From an uncultured Peptostreptococcaceae bacterium (GTDB lineage: Bacteria > Bacillota > Clostridia > Peptostreptococcales > Anaerovoracaceae): DNA of 64,000 nucleotides. Below, in pieces: positions 21,937 through 30,495 of this stretch. The notes under the pieces are model-generated. The model had not been told where the DNA came from and searched no databases. It was given only the letters and a program-made list of their open reading frames with translations. The stretch lies in NCBI GenBank assembly GCA_910588185.1, contig CAJUQR010000008.1:62001-126000 (forward strand), written 5' to 3'. Made by a program: the position numbers and the translations under genes. How positions within the stretch are numbered: the first letter of the stretch is position 1; every line of letters begins with the position of its first letter.

Positions 21937-24576
21937 TTATTTTGATGTTTTTCTCTGTACTACTTTTATAACCTCTACAATTGGAATTATCATAAATGCT
22001 AAACCTAAGGCTACTGCATATTCCATAAAACTTATATGCTCAAATTCAAATGCTCTTGATAAGAACGGCACATATATTACCAAGGTAGTACAGATTAAAC
22101 TTGCAACTCCCGCCCAAGTTAGTGATGGATTCCAATATTTTATACTAAATATGCTTCCCCTTTGTGATCTCATATTAAAACTATGAAATATCTCTGCCAT
22201 GGAAAGGGTTAAAAAAGCCATCGTAGTTCCGTCAGGGCTTGTGGCTATTTCCCAAACACCCGACTCTATATAATGTCCTATAAAGTATGCTGCCAATGTC
22301 AGAAGAGAAAGCACCACTCCTTGATATATCATGTCTACACCCATACCGCCGGCAAAAACTCCGTCACTGGTTTTTCTAGGTTCCCTTTTCATTATATCCG
22401 ATTCAGGTCTTTCAACTCCAAGAGCCAAAGCAGGAAAACAGTCTGTCACTAAGTTTATCCACAATAAGTGTACAGGATGAAGTATAGTAAATCCAAGCAT
22501 AGTTGCCACAAAAATACTTATGACCTCACTCATATTAGAAGCTAAAAGGAATTGAATCGACTTTCGTATATTATCATATATTCGCCTTCCCTCTGCCACA
22601 GCTCCTACTATTGTAGCAAAATTATCGTCTGCTAAAACCATATCTGCTACATTCTTAGTCACGTCTGTGCCGGTAATTCCCATACCAATACCTATATCAG
22701 CAGACTTTATACTAGGAGCGTCATTTACGCCATCTCCCGTCATTGCAGTAACATAGCCTTTTTTTCTCCACATATTTACTATGCGAACTTTATGCTCCGG
22801 CTGAACACGTGCATAAACACCTATGGATTCTATCTCTCGTTCAAAAGTTTCGTCATCCATTTCGTTTAGCATAGCGCCTGTTACAGCTTTTCTTCCATCG
22901 CTTAATATTCCAAGTTCTCTTCCTATTGCTGCGGCAGTATCAACGTGGTCACCTGTAATCATTACAGGTGTGATTCCAGCATGCCCGCACTCTTCAATAG
23001 CAGCCTTAACTTCAGGTCTCACAGGATCTATCATTCCCACAAGCCCTAAAAAGCATAATTCGTTTTCAACCGATGATGCATTTACATTTTCAGGAATAAC
23101 ATCATAAACTTTCTGCGAAGCCATGAGAACTCTCAAAGCCTTATCGGCCATATCTTTATTTGCTTTTAAAATATTATTGATGTCTTCCTTTGTGATAGGT
23201 CTTGCTATACCGTCTTCAACTATCATAGTACACTTTTTCAAAACCTCATCAGGGGCCCCTTTAGTATACTGAATAAAATTTCCTGACTTACTATCTTCAT
23301 GTATAGTAGTCATCATTTTTCTGCTGCTGTCAAAAGGCACCTCGTTAACTCTCGGCAAATCCGATTCCTTTTTTCTCTTATCTATTCCAAGCTTATAAGC
23401 ATAATTCACAAGAGCACATTCTGTAGGTTCACCTGTAGCTTCCTCATCGCCATGTTCAATAACAGCATCACAGCATAGAGTCATCGCCTGAGCTAAAAGC
23501 ATTTCATCGCTGCCATAGTAGTCTACCACTGTCATCTTGTTTTGCGTTAAAGTACCTGTCTTATCAGAACATATAATTTGAGCGCATCCAAGAGTTTCTA
23601 CTGCGGTAAGTTTACGTATTATAGCATTTCGCCTGCTCATATTAGTAACACCTATAGACAAGACTATAGTTACTACTGCGGCTAATCCTTCCGGAATTGC
23701 GGCAACTGCTAAACTTACAGCTATCATAAATACATCCAGGATTACATCTCCGTTAAGGGATTCTGCTCTGAACAGACTTACTCCAAAAATTACTACACAT
23801 ATTGCAAGCACCAAAACAGTAAGGACTTTGCTTAACTGGGTTAATTTTATCTGAAGCGGAGTCTTTCCTTCTTTAGCCTGCGCAAGTGCATCGGCAATCT
23901 TTCCCATTTCTGTATTCATGCCGGTTTCACATATTACAGCCATGCCTCTTCCGTAAACAACAGTGCTGCCCATATATACCATATTGCGTCTGTCCCCCAG
24001 AGGGATTTCCTTCTGTCCATCAAGTTCTAAAACGCAATCAGTCTTATCAACAGGAACACTTTCTCCTGTAAGCGCAGCTTCTTCTATCTTCATACTAGCG
24101 CACTGGATAATTCTTCCGTCTGCCGGCACTGCATCGCCTGCTTCAAGTACTATAATATCCCCTTTTACGAGATCCTCACTTTTAATTGTTACAAGCTTGC
24201 CGTCTCTATACACTTTACTTGTGGCAGAAGCCATCTCCTGCAATGCTTCTATAGCCTTTTCGGCCTTACTTTCTTGATATACACCAAGTATGGCATTTAT
24301 TATTACTACCGCCAAAATTATTATTACATCAGCAAAGCTTTCATTTGAGTAAAACGAAGTTACTCCAGAAATAGCCGCCGCTACTACAAGAATAATAATC
24401 ATTGGGTCTGCAAACTGCATTAATAGTTTTTTTACAATAGAATCCTTACTTGCTTCTTCAAGTTTATTTTTGCCATCATTATGCAAACGTTCTTCTGCAT
24501 CAATAGTTGTTAGACCGCCGGCTTCAGACTTGACGTCTTGCAAAGTTTCATCTGTTGTCTTCAAATAATATTGCAT
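21937..24576 (-). CDS. P-type cation-translocating ATPase (Ca2+/Mn2+ type)
   Basis: An 879-residue P2-type ATPase. The phosphorylation motif ICSDKTGTLTQNKMT, the TGES actuator loop, the KGAPDEVLKKC nucleotide-binding segment and the MTGDGVNDAPSIKSADIG hinge are all intact. About ten membrane helices are visible, with AAIPEGL in M4 as in SERCA/PMCA-type pumps, and NLVTD in M6. By family this would be a calcium exporter. However, a yybP-ykoY-like Mn2+ riboswitch lies upstream, and related ATPases under that switch export manganese. I chose the ATG at 24576 because AAAGGA lies 8 nt before it; 24585 is an alternative. Confidence 0.93.
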   Translation of the reverse strand: MQYYLKTTDETLQDVKSEAGGLTTIDAEERLHNDGKNKLEEASKDSIVKKLLMQFADPMIIILVVAAAISGVTSFYSNESFADVIIILAVVIINAILGVYQESKAEKAIEALQEMASATSKVYRDGKLVTIKSEDLVKGDIIVLEAGDAVPADGRIIQCASMKIEEAALTGESVPVDKTDCVLELDGQKEIPLGDRRNMVYMGSTVVYGRGMAVICETGMNTEMGKIADALAQAKEGKTPLQIKLTQLSKVLTVLVLAICVVIFGVSLFRAESLNGDVILDVFMIAVSLAVAAIPEGLAAVVTIVLSIGVTNMSRRNAIIRKLTAVETLGCAQIICSDKTGTLTQNKMTVVDYYGSDEMLLAQAMTLCCDAVIEHGDEEATGEPTECALVNYAYKLGIDKRKKESDLPRVNEVPFDSSRKMMTTIHEDSKSGNFIQYTKGAPDEVLKKCTMIVEDGIARPITKEDINNILKANKDMADKALRVLMASQKVYDVIPENVNASSVENELCFLGLVGMIDPVRPEVKAAIEECGHAGITPVMITGDHVDTAAAIGRELGILSDGRKAVTGAMLNEMDDETFEREIESIGVYARVQPEHKVRIVNMWRKKGYVTAMTGDGVNDAPSIKSADIGIGMGITGTDVTKNVADMVLADDNFATIVGAVAEGRRIYDNIRKSIQFLLASNMSEVISIFVATMLGFTILHPVHLLWINLVTDCFPALALGVERPESDIMKREPRKTSDGVFAGGMGVDMIYQGVVLSLLTLAAYFIGHYIESGVWEIATSPDGTTMAFLTLSMAEIFHSFNMRSQRGSIFSIKYWNPSLTWAGVASLICTTLVIYVPFLSRAFEFEHISFMEYAVALGLAFMIIPIVEVIKVVQRKTSK

Positions 24577-24605
24577 TTTATTCATCCTTTCCGGTTAAAA
24601 GCCAC

Positions 24606-24739
24606 AAAAAAAGACTTTTACCATATAACATTATTATATACGATAAAAGTCTTACTATTTAAGATATATGCGAATCACTTTTCATGATTGTCCTGACGCA
24701 GCATATCACATCATAAGATGCCAGTTACTCCCTTTTACG
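24606..24739 (-). ncRNA. Candidate yybP-ykoY (Mn2+) riboswitch with overlapping terminator
   Basis: From 24739 the transcript reads CGUAAAAGGGAGUAAC, then GCUGCGUCAGGACA, resembling the two conserved internal-loop segments of yybP-ykoY RNAs. The closing stem pairs CGUAAAAG (24739-24732) with CUUUUAUCG (24649-24641). An intrinsic terminator (AAGACUUUUA 24653-24644 with UAAAAGUCUU 24620-24611, then UUUUUUU) uses the same CUUUUA strand, so the two folds exclude each other. Ligand binding would favour read-through. The gene downstream is a cation ATPase, the classic context. The aptamer call rests on motif recall; the mutually exclusive pairings are read directly. Confidence 0.68.
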
Positions 24740-24746
24740 AAGAAAT

Positions 24747-24775
24747 ATTCTATATTATATGAAGAAAAAAGTCAA
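24747..24775 (-). promoter_or_regulatory. Sigma-A promoter of the riboswitch/ATPase transcript
   Basis: -35 TTGACT (24775-24770), 17-nt spacer, -10 TAGAAT (24752-24747). The start would be near 24740, exactly at the 5' edge of the riboswitch stem. Confidence 0.75.
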
Positions 24776-24835
24776 GTTGAAACTTGTTCATCGCTATCAT
24801 AAGCACTAAAATCCCCGTTGTAATTAACAAATTTT

Positions 24836-25180
24836 TCATTCAAGTACCTCAAATTTATGCCTATATACTGCCATATTTTCATCTTCTGGTATTCCAAGTA
24901 AACTTCCGCAAGCAATTATACCTCTGACCGGAACACTTACATCACAATATTTTCCTTCTTTGTTTATATAAATTTCTTCTTCGTCACATTGAAAAATTGA
25001 CGATAATCTCTTTTTTAAATCATCTTGACTTTCCGTATTTTCATGGATATTTTTCTGATATTCTTCTACAATATAATCTGAGGCTGCAAACTTAGTAATC
25101 ATTACTTGATTGGAAGCAAACTGCATTACAAACACCATCAGTATCATTAATGAACCCATACAAGTTATTAGGTCTTTCAT
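24836..25180 (-). CDS. Tad-cluster-associated pseudopilin-like protein (114 aa)
   Basis: A 114-residue protein with one N-terminal membrane helix (LITCMGSLMILMVFVMQFA) and a soluble C-terminal domain of about 85 residues ending in short beta strands, the layout of a TadE-like minor pilin, though I find no clear TadE motif. Two cysteines (about 65 and 79) could pair outside the cell. AGGGAG precedes the ATG. It is the last gene of the Tad-like unit, 5 nt after the 48-residue protein. Confidence 0.6.
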   Translation of the reverse strand: MKDLITCMGSLMILMVFVMQFASNQVMITKFAASDYIVEEYQKNIHENTESQDDLKKRLSSIFQCDEEEIYINKEGKYCDVSVPVRGIIACGSLLGIPEDENMAVYRHKFEVLE

Positions 25181-25185
25181 AATAT

Positions 25186-25332
25186 TTACTCCCTATAGTT
25201 ATATAACTCGATAGTTTTTCTCATTGCCTTTTCAGACACTCCCTTCAATGTGTCCTCACCATCTCCCGCTATCATATTAAAGATGAAAACTCCAAGCATT
25301 AAAGTGCCTGTTATGATTATCAAATTCTTCAT
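25186..25332 (-). CDS. Tiny single-helix membrane protein (48 aa), Flp pilin candidate
   Basis: The frame runs from ATG 25332 to TAA 25186. It begins MKNLIIITGTLMLGVFIFNM, a short basic start and one hydrophobic helix, then GDGEDTLKGVSEKAM and a basic, polar tail. It is a paralog of the preceding 58-residue protein (KNLIIIxGT and GDG are shared). Its ATG overlaps the upstream TGA by ATGA, a translational coupling signature. Size, helix and position in a Tad cluster suggest a major Flp-type pilin or assembly micropeptide, but no GxxxxEY processing motif is present. Confidence 0.65.
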   Translation of the reverse strand: MKNLIIITGTLMLGVFIFNMIAGDGEDTLKGVSEKAMRKTIELYNYRE

Positions 25333-25505
25333 AGTCCCTCTCCCGATAACTTGCCAAAATCCAAATGATCAGAGATGCTTCCTGTCCCTTTTTGTACTAT
25401 ATCTTCAGCAGCATTTTTAAGAGAATTGCCGTCTCCCAATATCAATGTATTGACAATTACAGCGCCAAGCAATATAGTTCCAATTATAATTATTAAATTC
25501 TTCAA
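25329..25505 (-). CDS. Tiny single-helix membrane protein (58 aa), Flp pilin candidate
   Basis: The best start is TTG at 25505, 6 nt after GGAGGG; upstream ATG 25535 would overlap the TadC-like gene and has no site. The product begins (M)KNLIIIIGTILLGAVIVNTLILGDG, a single hydrophobic helix, followed by a 30-residue amphipathic tail. It is paralogous to the next protein. Tandem duplicates of small helix-first proteins are typical of Flp pilin genes, yet the usual Glu at +5 of the mature helix is not obvious. Function inferred from context only. Confidence 0.65.
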   Translation of the reverse strand: MKNLIIIIGTILLGAVIVNTLILGDGNSLKNAAEDIVQKGTGSISDHLDFGKLSGEGL

Positions 25506-25518
25506 ACTTTTCCCTCCT

Positions 25519-26148
25519 TTATAGAAATAAGTCATTTAAAATTTCTATAGTATTCATAAACACAACTACTACCGTGAAGTTTATCAATAATGCAAAGATT
25601 GATGCAGCAGCAAGAACCATTGCTATAGTGCTATTTCTTTGAGCTTTCTTAAGTGCCAGTGTCATCGAACTTTCTGACATACTTTCTTGAAACATATCCA
25701 TTTGGCTGACAAGTTCGGCAGGGTTTATCTTATCTAATTTGGACAAAATATTTGCAAAATTTTTAGCCGTTTTTGTGCCTATCTCCATTGCCATAAATTT
25801 AAAAGCTTCATCATCATACCCATTTCTATATAATGTAAGCATTTCCTCATATATAGGTCTTAATCTATTACTGTTTTCCATAAGCTTCTCATATATGTAA
25901 TCCGCAGAAATAGGGGCTTCTTGCCTAACAAGCGATAAATTTTTCAGTATAATACTGCTGCTGAAAATTTCTTTATCCATACTGCTTTTATTACGTCTGA
26001 CTATCATAACCGCAACAGATTTTTTTAAATCTTTTCTTTTTTGTTTAATCTTATCCCACGGCAGCAATATTTTTATCTCATCTTTGTATATGTAAACTGC
26101 CACCATCATACATGCAGAAATAACAAGTAAATATAACAATCTTTCCAT
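25519..26148 (-). CDS. TadC-like type II secretion F-domain protein
   Basis: A 209-residue protein with an N-terminal membrane helix, a cytoplasmic helical domain (about 45-170) and a C-terminal helix (TIAMVLAAASIFALLINFTVVVVF). This is a shortened version of the GspF/TadC fold that forms the inner-membrane platform of Tad pili. GGGAG precedes the ATG. It lies 10 nt downstream of the TadB-like gene. Confidence 0.75.
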   Translation of the reverse strand: MERLLYLLVISACMMVAVYIYKDEIKILLPWDKIKQKRKDLKKSVAVMIVRRNKSSMDKEIFSSSIILKNLSLVRQEAPISADYIYEKLMENSNRLRPIYEEMLTLYRNGYDDEAFKFMAMEIGTKTAKNFANILSKLDKINPAELVSQMDMFQESMSESSMTLALKKAQRNSTIAMVLAAASIFALLINFTVVVVFMNTIEILNDLFL

Positions 26149-26158
26149 ATTATCTCCC

Positions 26159-27121
26159 TCATATATCCAGTTTGTTTCTTATCAAAAACATTCTGGCCAT
26201 AATACCTAGAATATACAAAATAAGCACTATTACAAACCATGTTATACCTGTAGTCGTCATGAACTGATAATATATAAACTCCTCTGCCGAAAGTCCAAAG
26301 TATTTTATACCTCCTATAATTGTCATCAAATAGCAAAATGGCGCCATATATCTAAGCATTATACGTCCTTCATTGTTTTCTCTTTTTGAAAACTCTTTCA
26401 CTTTTCTTGCCTTATTAATTGTATTTATCAAATCTTCCATTGCATCAGAAACACGAATACCTGACGATAAAGCAAAGTACATGTTATCCGCCATCACATT
26501 ACCCCATGAAGTTCCTATAGAAAATCGAAAATCATCCAACAACTTTTTTATATCTTTTGATTCTGAAACTGTATTAAGTCCCTTTGATAAATTCAAAAGC
26601 AATTTCTTTGAATTAGGCGCCTCCTTAATTGTGACAGCTGTAATCTCTATAGCTTGATACATGTTAAAATAATTCATTTTGTAATTATCTATCAGTTCTG
26701 TAATTAAAATATCTCCCTCGCAAGAATTTTGAATACGAAGATTATGCAACCTACAAACTAAAATAAGCAGAGGAAATACTGAAACTATAAACGCCGCTGT
26801 ATATACAAGCAGCGGCGTCACTTTATTCTTCAATATGCAAAATACAAATGCCCCTATAATTGATGACATTCCTATGAAAAAATAAGCTGATCTTTTACTT
26901 CCTATTCCAATGGTTACATTCATTAATTTTTGTATTGAACCTATTAATGTAACTTTTGATTCAATAAAAGTTTTCTCTTTCTTATCTTTCTTTATTTTAA
27001 TGCCATAAAGCCATAGATATATATTTCCTTTAAATAATACAGTTATATTAGAAACCTCGTCCCAATAAAATACTATTAACCCTACAAACGATATTACAGT
27101 GAATATAATTTCAATGAACAT
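26159..27121 (-). CDS. TadB-like type II secretion F-domain protein
   Basis: A 320-residue membrane protein. Hydrophobic helices lie at the N-terminus, around residues 80-125 and as a pair near the C-terminus (about 255-310), flanking a cytoplasmic helical domain with SSGIRVSDAMEDLINTINKARKVKEFSK, characteristic of GspF-type platform proteins. It overlaps the end of the ATPase gene by 11 bp and is followed by the TadC-like gene, the canonical tadA-tadB-tadC order. Confidence 0.8.
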   Translation of the reverse strand: MFIEIIFTVISFVGLIVFYWDEVSNITVLFKGNIYLWLYGIKIKKDKKEKTFIESKVTLIGSIQKLMNVTIGIGSKRSAYFFIGMSSIIGAFVFCILKNKVTPLLVYTAAFIVSVFPLLILVCRLHNLRIQNSCEGDILITELIDNYKMNYFNMYQAIEITAVTIKEAPNSKKLLLNLSKGLNTVSESKDIKKLLDDFRFSIGTSWGNVMADNMYFALSSGIRVSDAMEDLINTINKARKVKEFSKRENNEGRIMLRYMAPFCYLMTIIGGIKYFGLSAEEFIYYQFMTTTGITWFVIVLILYILGIMARMFLIRNKLDI

Positions 27122-28508
27122 CTACATTATCACCTTCACTTTTATAATACCTAGGATATATTACTGTGTTTTCCATAATAGGATTTTTATCTTCAAGCAT
27201 CTTAAGCATCCCTTTCATCTTTTTAAACTCTTCCGGCCATAATTTACCCATCTTTCTCTTATCCTCCCCTATGTCATGTTTCCAAAGCCATCTGCCGCTT
27301 TCCTCTTCAAATCTGCAAATACAATGAATAGACACTCTGTCTCTTTTTATATCGTACCTGTACTCGCTTATTGATTTTAGTTTCTTTTTATCTCTGCTGT
27401 CCGGCTGTTGGTAAAATTCCATTACATAGTTAAAATTCCTGAAAATTTGTGAAATTATACCTTTAAAATTACCTCCGTATTTGGCTATAATTGCAGATGC
27501 CATCTTATATGGAATGTCTTGAGGGTCTCCTGAATGAACGGTTGCTTTACTTCTCATAGTTCCAGATGATGTAATATCAATAGCAAGTCTAAATGCAGAA
27601 GCATCTCTCATTTCTTCTAAAAGTATGTAGTCACAATCACCTCTAAGTAAGAACTTATATAATTGATCTAAATCTCTATCGTCTGCTATTAGCTGCATTA
27701 TGGGAGCTTTAGGCATAATATTATGCCATGGTGTTTCAGGATCTGTGGCTATAGCCATACCCTCCATACTGATATCCTCATAACGCTGCCATACTTGCAT
27801 AAATGTAGTCTTGCCTGAACGAACTTGTCCGGTAAATAAAACATTAAATCCTATTTTAACCATAACTTTGAAAAGTTCAACAGCATCAGATGGAATAGTA
27901 CCTAGCTCTGCCATCATCTCAAAAGTCAGCTCTCTCATAACATACTTTCTGAAGACCATTATATCCTCTCCTTGTTTTGTCCTATCTCCTGAATAAATGG
28001 TAATCCTTATTCCATTGTTAAGATATATTTCATGAAAGCCTGCTTCTATTCTCTCTTTAGGTGTTGACATTAATAAAGCACGCTTAAGCTTTTCTCTCCT
28101 CACTTTTGAAATTTTCTGAGGCTGCAATTGAGACTTTCCATCTATTAAACAGTAAAGTCTATCTCCTATTAATTTGGCAGAAGATGAATTCTTATACTCT
28201 TCTGTCCTGTCATATACCCATGGGTCAAGTCCTGCCAGCCCATAAAGTTCAGCAAATATGCCTTCTGAAAGATTACTGTACCATGGAGGACATATAACTT
28301 TCTTGTTATTCGGATATTCATCCAATACTTCTTCTATTCTTTTCTTATAGAACATCACCTCCTCTTCAAATCCCATTATGGCCTTCTTTTCTCTTGTAAG
28401 CTTATCTTCCCTCTCCCAATCCTGGGCATCCTTCCATTCTTTGTCAAAATGCTCTCCCACCAGCTTACATAATGTAAAAAAATCATAAAATTGTTCTATT
28501 TTGTTCAT
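27111..28508 (-). CDS. TadA/CpaF-like secretion ATPase
   Basis: A 465-residue ATPase of the type II/IV secretion family. The Walker A is GQVRSGKTT instead of the more common GxTGSGKTT, with an Asp box/Walker B region DYILLEEMRDASAFRLAIDITSSG and the conserved ATVHSGDPQDIPYKM (His box). It would power pilus assembly through the TadB/C platform. The ATG at 28508 follows AAGGGG; 28562 overlaps the CpaB-like gene and lacks a site. The N-terminal 100 residues are lysine- and glutamate-rich, and differ from standard CpaF. Confidence 0.85.
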   Translation of the reverse strand: MNKIEQFYDFFTLCKLVGEHFDKEWKDAQDWEREDKLTREKKAIMGFEEEVMFYKKRIEEVLDEYPNNKKVICPPWYSNLSEGIFAELYGLAGLDPWVYDRTEEYKNSSSAKLIGDRLYCLIDGKSQLQPQKISKVRREKLKRALLMSTPKERIEAGFHEIYLNNGIRITIYSGDRTKQGEDIMVFRKYVMRELTFEMMAELGTIPSDAVELFKVMVKIGFNVLFTGQVRSGKTTFMQVWQRYEDISMEGMAIATDPETPWHNIMPKAPIMQLIADDRDLDQLYKFLLRGDCDYILLEEMRDASAFRLAIDITSSGTMRSKATVHSGDPQDIPYKMASAIIAKYGGNFKGIISQIFRNFNYVMEFYQQPDSRDKKKLKSISEYRYDIKRDRVSIHCICRFEEESGRWLWKHDIGEDKRKMGKLWPEEFKKMKGMLKMLEDKNPIMENTVIYPRYYKSEGDNVDVH

Positions 28509-28521
28509 CCATTTCCCCTTA

Positions 28522-29118
28522 TTATCCATATAAAACTGTAAATTTTTTACCCTCTCCCGCAAGTCTGGACAGCTCTACAAGCCCAGCCGTATCACCTATA
28601 ATTTCAATATGCTCTACGACGCCAGATGATCTTAGCCTGTCCTCTCCATCTGATATCACCTCCTGATTTGAACTATCTTTTGCATATGCAACAACAGCCA
28701 CCAGCAGCTTTACCTTATCATTGTAAAAAGTGATCTGATCTCCTCTCCTCAAAGTCTGCGGCATAGATAGAAGCCAATCTTTTGGCACAGATAGTATTTC
28801 TTTTCCGCTTTCTCCTGCAGTGGCAAACTTAGATTCCATAAAATACTCCATCCTAAGAGGAGAATCCTTGGCTATAAACTGTGAGGCTTCCATTCCTATT
28901 ATCTCATCTTTGTCTTTAGGTCTTAAAACATTTGAATCAGGATTATCAGTTTTCTTTGTACTTATGTGCTTTTCTTCTATCTGCATATTAGCTGTAAAAT
29001 CGCAGTTCAAAACCAATATCTCCTTGTACGCAATGTTCTCTCTTCCCCATAATTCCCATACTCCTAAAGATATCAATGCTATAGCAATTATTACAAAGCC
29101 TGCTATCTTTTTATCCAA
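28522..29118 (-). CDS. CpaB-like SAF domain protein of the Tad cluster
   Basis: A 198-residue protein with an N-terminal membrane helix (residues 5-22) and an SAF-type beta-clip domain: an opening IAYKEILVLNCDF strand, then GMEASQFIAKDSPLRMEYF, a pattern shared with CpaB/RcpC and FlgA. CpaB-like proteins are periplasmic or outer-face Tad components. It is the first clear gene of the cluster, 13 nt before the ATPase. AAGGAG precedes the ATG. Confidence 0.75.
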   Translation of the reverse strand: MDKKIAGFVIIAIALISLGVWELWGRENIAYKEILVLNCDFTANMQIEEKHISTKKTDNPDSNVLRPKDKDEIIGMEASQFIAKDSPLRMEYFMESKFATAGESGKEILSVPKDWLLSMPQTLRRGDQITFYNDKVKLLVAVVAYAKDSSNQEVISDGEDRLRSSGVVEHIEIIGDTAGLVELSRLAGEGKKFTVLYG

Positions 29119-29257
29119 AACACATCTCCTTTCTAAAATTTAAACGTTAAGTTTATGGAATTTATTTACAATAACATATTACCATTTATTTACATTATTT
29201 ACAGCACAATTTTAAAATTCTTTATATTTTTTAATCGACCATTTTCGACAAATCGCA

Positions 29258-29668
29258 TTAATAAAGGCCTAAATTCTTAGCTACATAAAAGATATATATC
29301 TGCTGCCACTTTTTCCATGTATTTATATGAAATGTATCGCTAAAGGCAATGCCTCTTGTCAGCTTTAGTTTTATACCTTTTCTGTATTTTTCCGGGATTG
29401 CAGAAAATGCCCCTTCTATTGAATCTATCCTCATAGATAACATTGCAGCCCTTACAGCACTATCACCTGTAACATCCATATATTTTCCTTGTTCCTCTTT
29501 TACTCTCTCTTTATCAAAGTTCACCGATGGCAGCGAATCCTCACTATATACAGCATCATCCAGCGCCGCTTTAAGTCTCGGCAAATCTTTTACTGCCCAT
29601 AAAGCTTGCCTGTACACAGCCTCCGGCAATAAATACGGTTTCATCTTCTTTTGTTGATATTCTCTCAT
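29258..29668 (-). CDS. Hypothetical protein (136 aa)
   Basis: A soluble, helical, basic protein. It contains VYRQALWAVKDLPRLKAAL near the N-terminus and SDTFHINTWKKWQQIYIFYVAKNLGL at the C-terminus, a tryptophan- and tyrosine-rich end with the look of a small DNA-binding or sigma-like domain as seen in some phage late-gene regulators. I do not recognise the family firmly. It precedes the CpaB-like gene by about 140 bp on the same strand but is separated by a non-coding gap, so a regulatory link is a guess. It has an AAAGGAG site. Confidence 0.6.
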   Translation of the reverse strand: MREYQQKKMKPYLLPEAVYRQALWAVKDLPRLKAALDDAVYSEDSLPSVNFDKERVKEEQGKYMDVTGDSAVRAAMLSMRIDSIEGAFSAIPEKYRKGIKLKLTRGIAFSDTFHINTWKKWQQIYIFYVAKNLGLY

Positions 29669-29822
29669 AATAAGCTCCTTTCAAAAGTTTTAAATTATAT
29701 CTATCACACGGACTTTTACCAAAACAATAGGCTTTTTATAAAATGTTAAATTTAATAATTTAAATGTTATTTAGCAGTACAAAAATGAATTTCTATATAA
29801 ACATATTTTTAAAATTTTACAT

Positions 29823-29861
29823 AAAAAATCCCCCTAACTGACTTATTATTCAGTCGGGGGG
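29823..29861 (-). terminator. Terminator after udk
   Basis: CCCCCCGACTGA pairs with TCAGTTAGGGGG and is followed by ATTTTTTAT on the minus strand, just after the udk stop. Confidence 0.85.
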
Positions 29862-29868
29862 TTTATTT

Positions 29869-30492
29869 TTACCTATTAATCAATGCATTGATGCGTTCAT
29901 TTAACATTTCCAGTGCCACTACATTATAACCACCTTCAGGGACGATTATATCTGCATATTTTTTACTTGGCTCAACGAACTGTTCATGCATCATCTTTAC
30001 TGTAGTCAAATATTGGTTTATTACAGATTCAAGAGTTCTTCCTCTTTCCCTTACATCTCTTAAAATTCTTCTTATTATCCTAACATCTGCGTCAGTATCT
30101 ATAAATACTTTTATATCAAAAAGGTCTGTAAGTTCCCTGTTTTCAAAAATCAATATTCCTTCCACAACTACAACTTTAGAAGGTCTGACTAATACGGTTT
30201 TATCTATGCGGTTATGTATTGTAAAGTCATACACAGGTCTCCTTATGCTTTTCCACTTCTTTAGCTGTTTTATATGCTCTATCATTAAATCTGTGTCGAA
30301 AGCGTCCGGATGATCGTAATTAAGTTTTTTTCTATCTTCAAAAGTAATATCATCATGTCTTTTATAATAAAAGTCATGGCTGAGAATAGTTATTTCATCA
30401 CTGAATTTTTGTTTTATTTTTCTGATCATCGTGCTCTTGCCTGAGCCCGTGCCGCCTGCAATTCCTATTACAATTACGTTGTCCTTATTCAC
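29869..30492 (-). CDS. udk: Uridine kinase
   Basis: A 207-residue kinase, standard Udk length. P-loop GGTGSGKST lies at residues about 12-20, followed by DFYYKRHDD and NYDHPDAFDTD, the nucleoside-binding segments, and RRPVYDFTIHNR. It phosphorylates uridine and cytidine in pyrimidine salvage. The start is GTG, with AAAGGA in the last codons of the upstream nuclease gene (3-nt gap), so the two genes are translated together. Confidence 0.95.
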   Translation of the reverse strand: MNKDNVIVIGIAGGTGSGKSTMIRKIKQKFSDEITILSHDFYYKRHDDITFEDRKKLNYDHPDAFDTDLMIEHIKQLKKWKSIRRPVYDFTIHNRIDKTVLVRPSKVVVVEGILIFENRELTDLFDIKVFIDTDADVRIIRRILRDVRERGRTLESVINQYLTTVKMMHEQFVEPSKKYADIIVPEGGYNVVALEMLNERINALINR

Positions 30493-30495
30493 CAG

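Noticed and set aside
24747..24775. TATAAT at 24759-24754 as the -10 of the ATPase promoter
   Set aside because: It is only 10 nt from TTGACT; TAGAAT at 24752-24747 has the proper 17-nt spacing.
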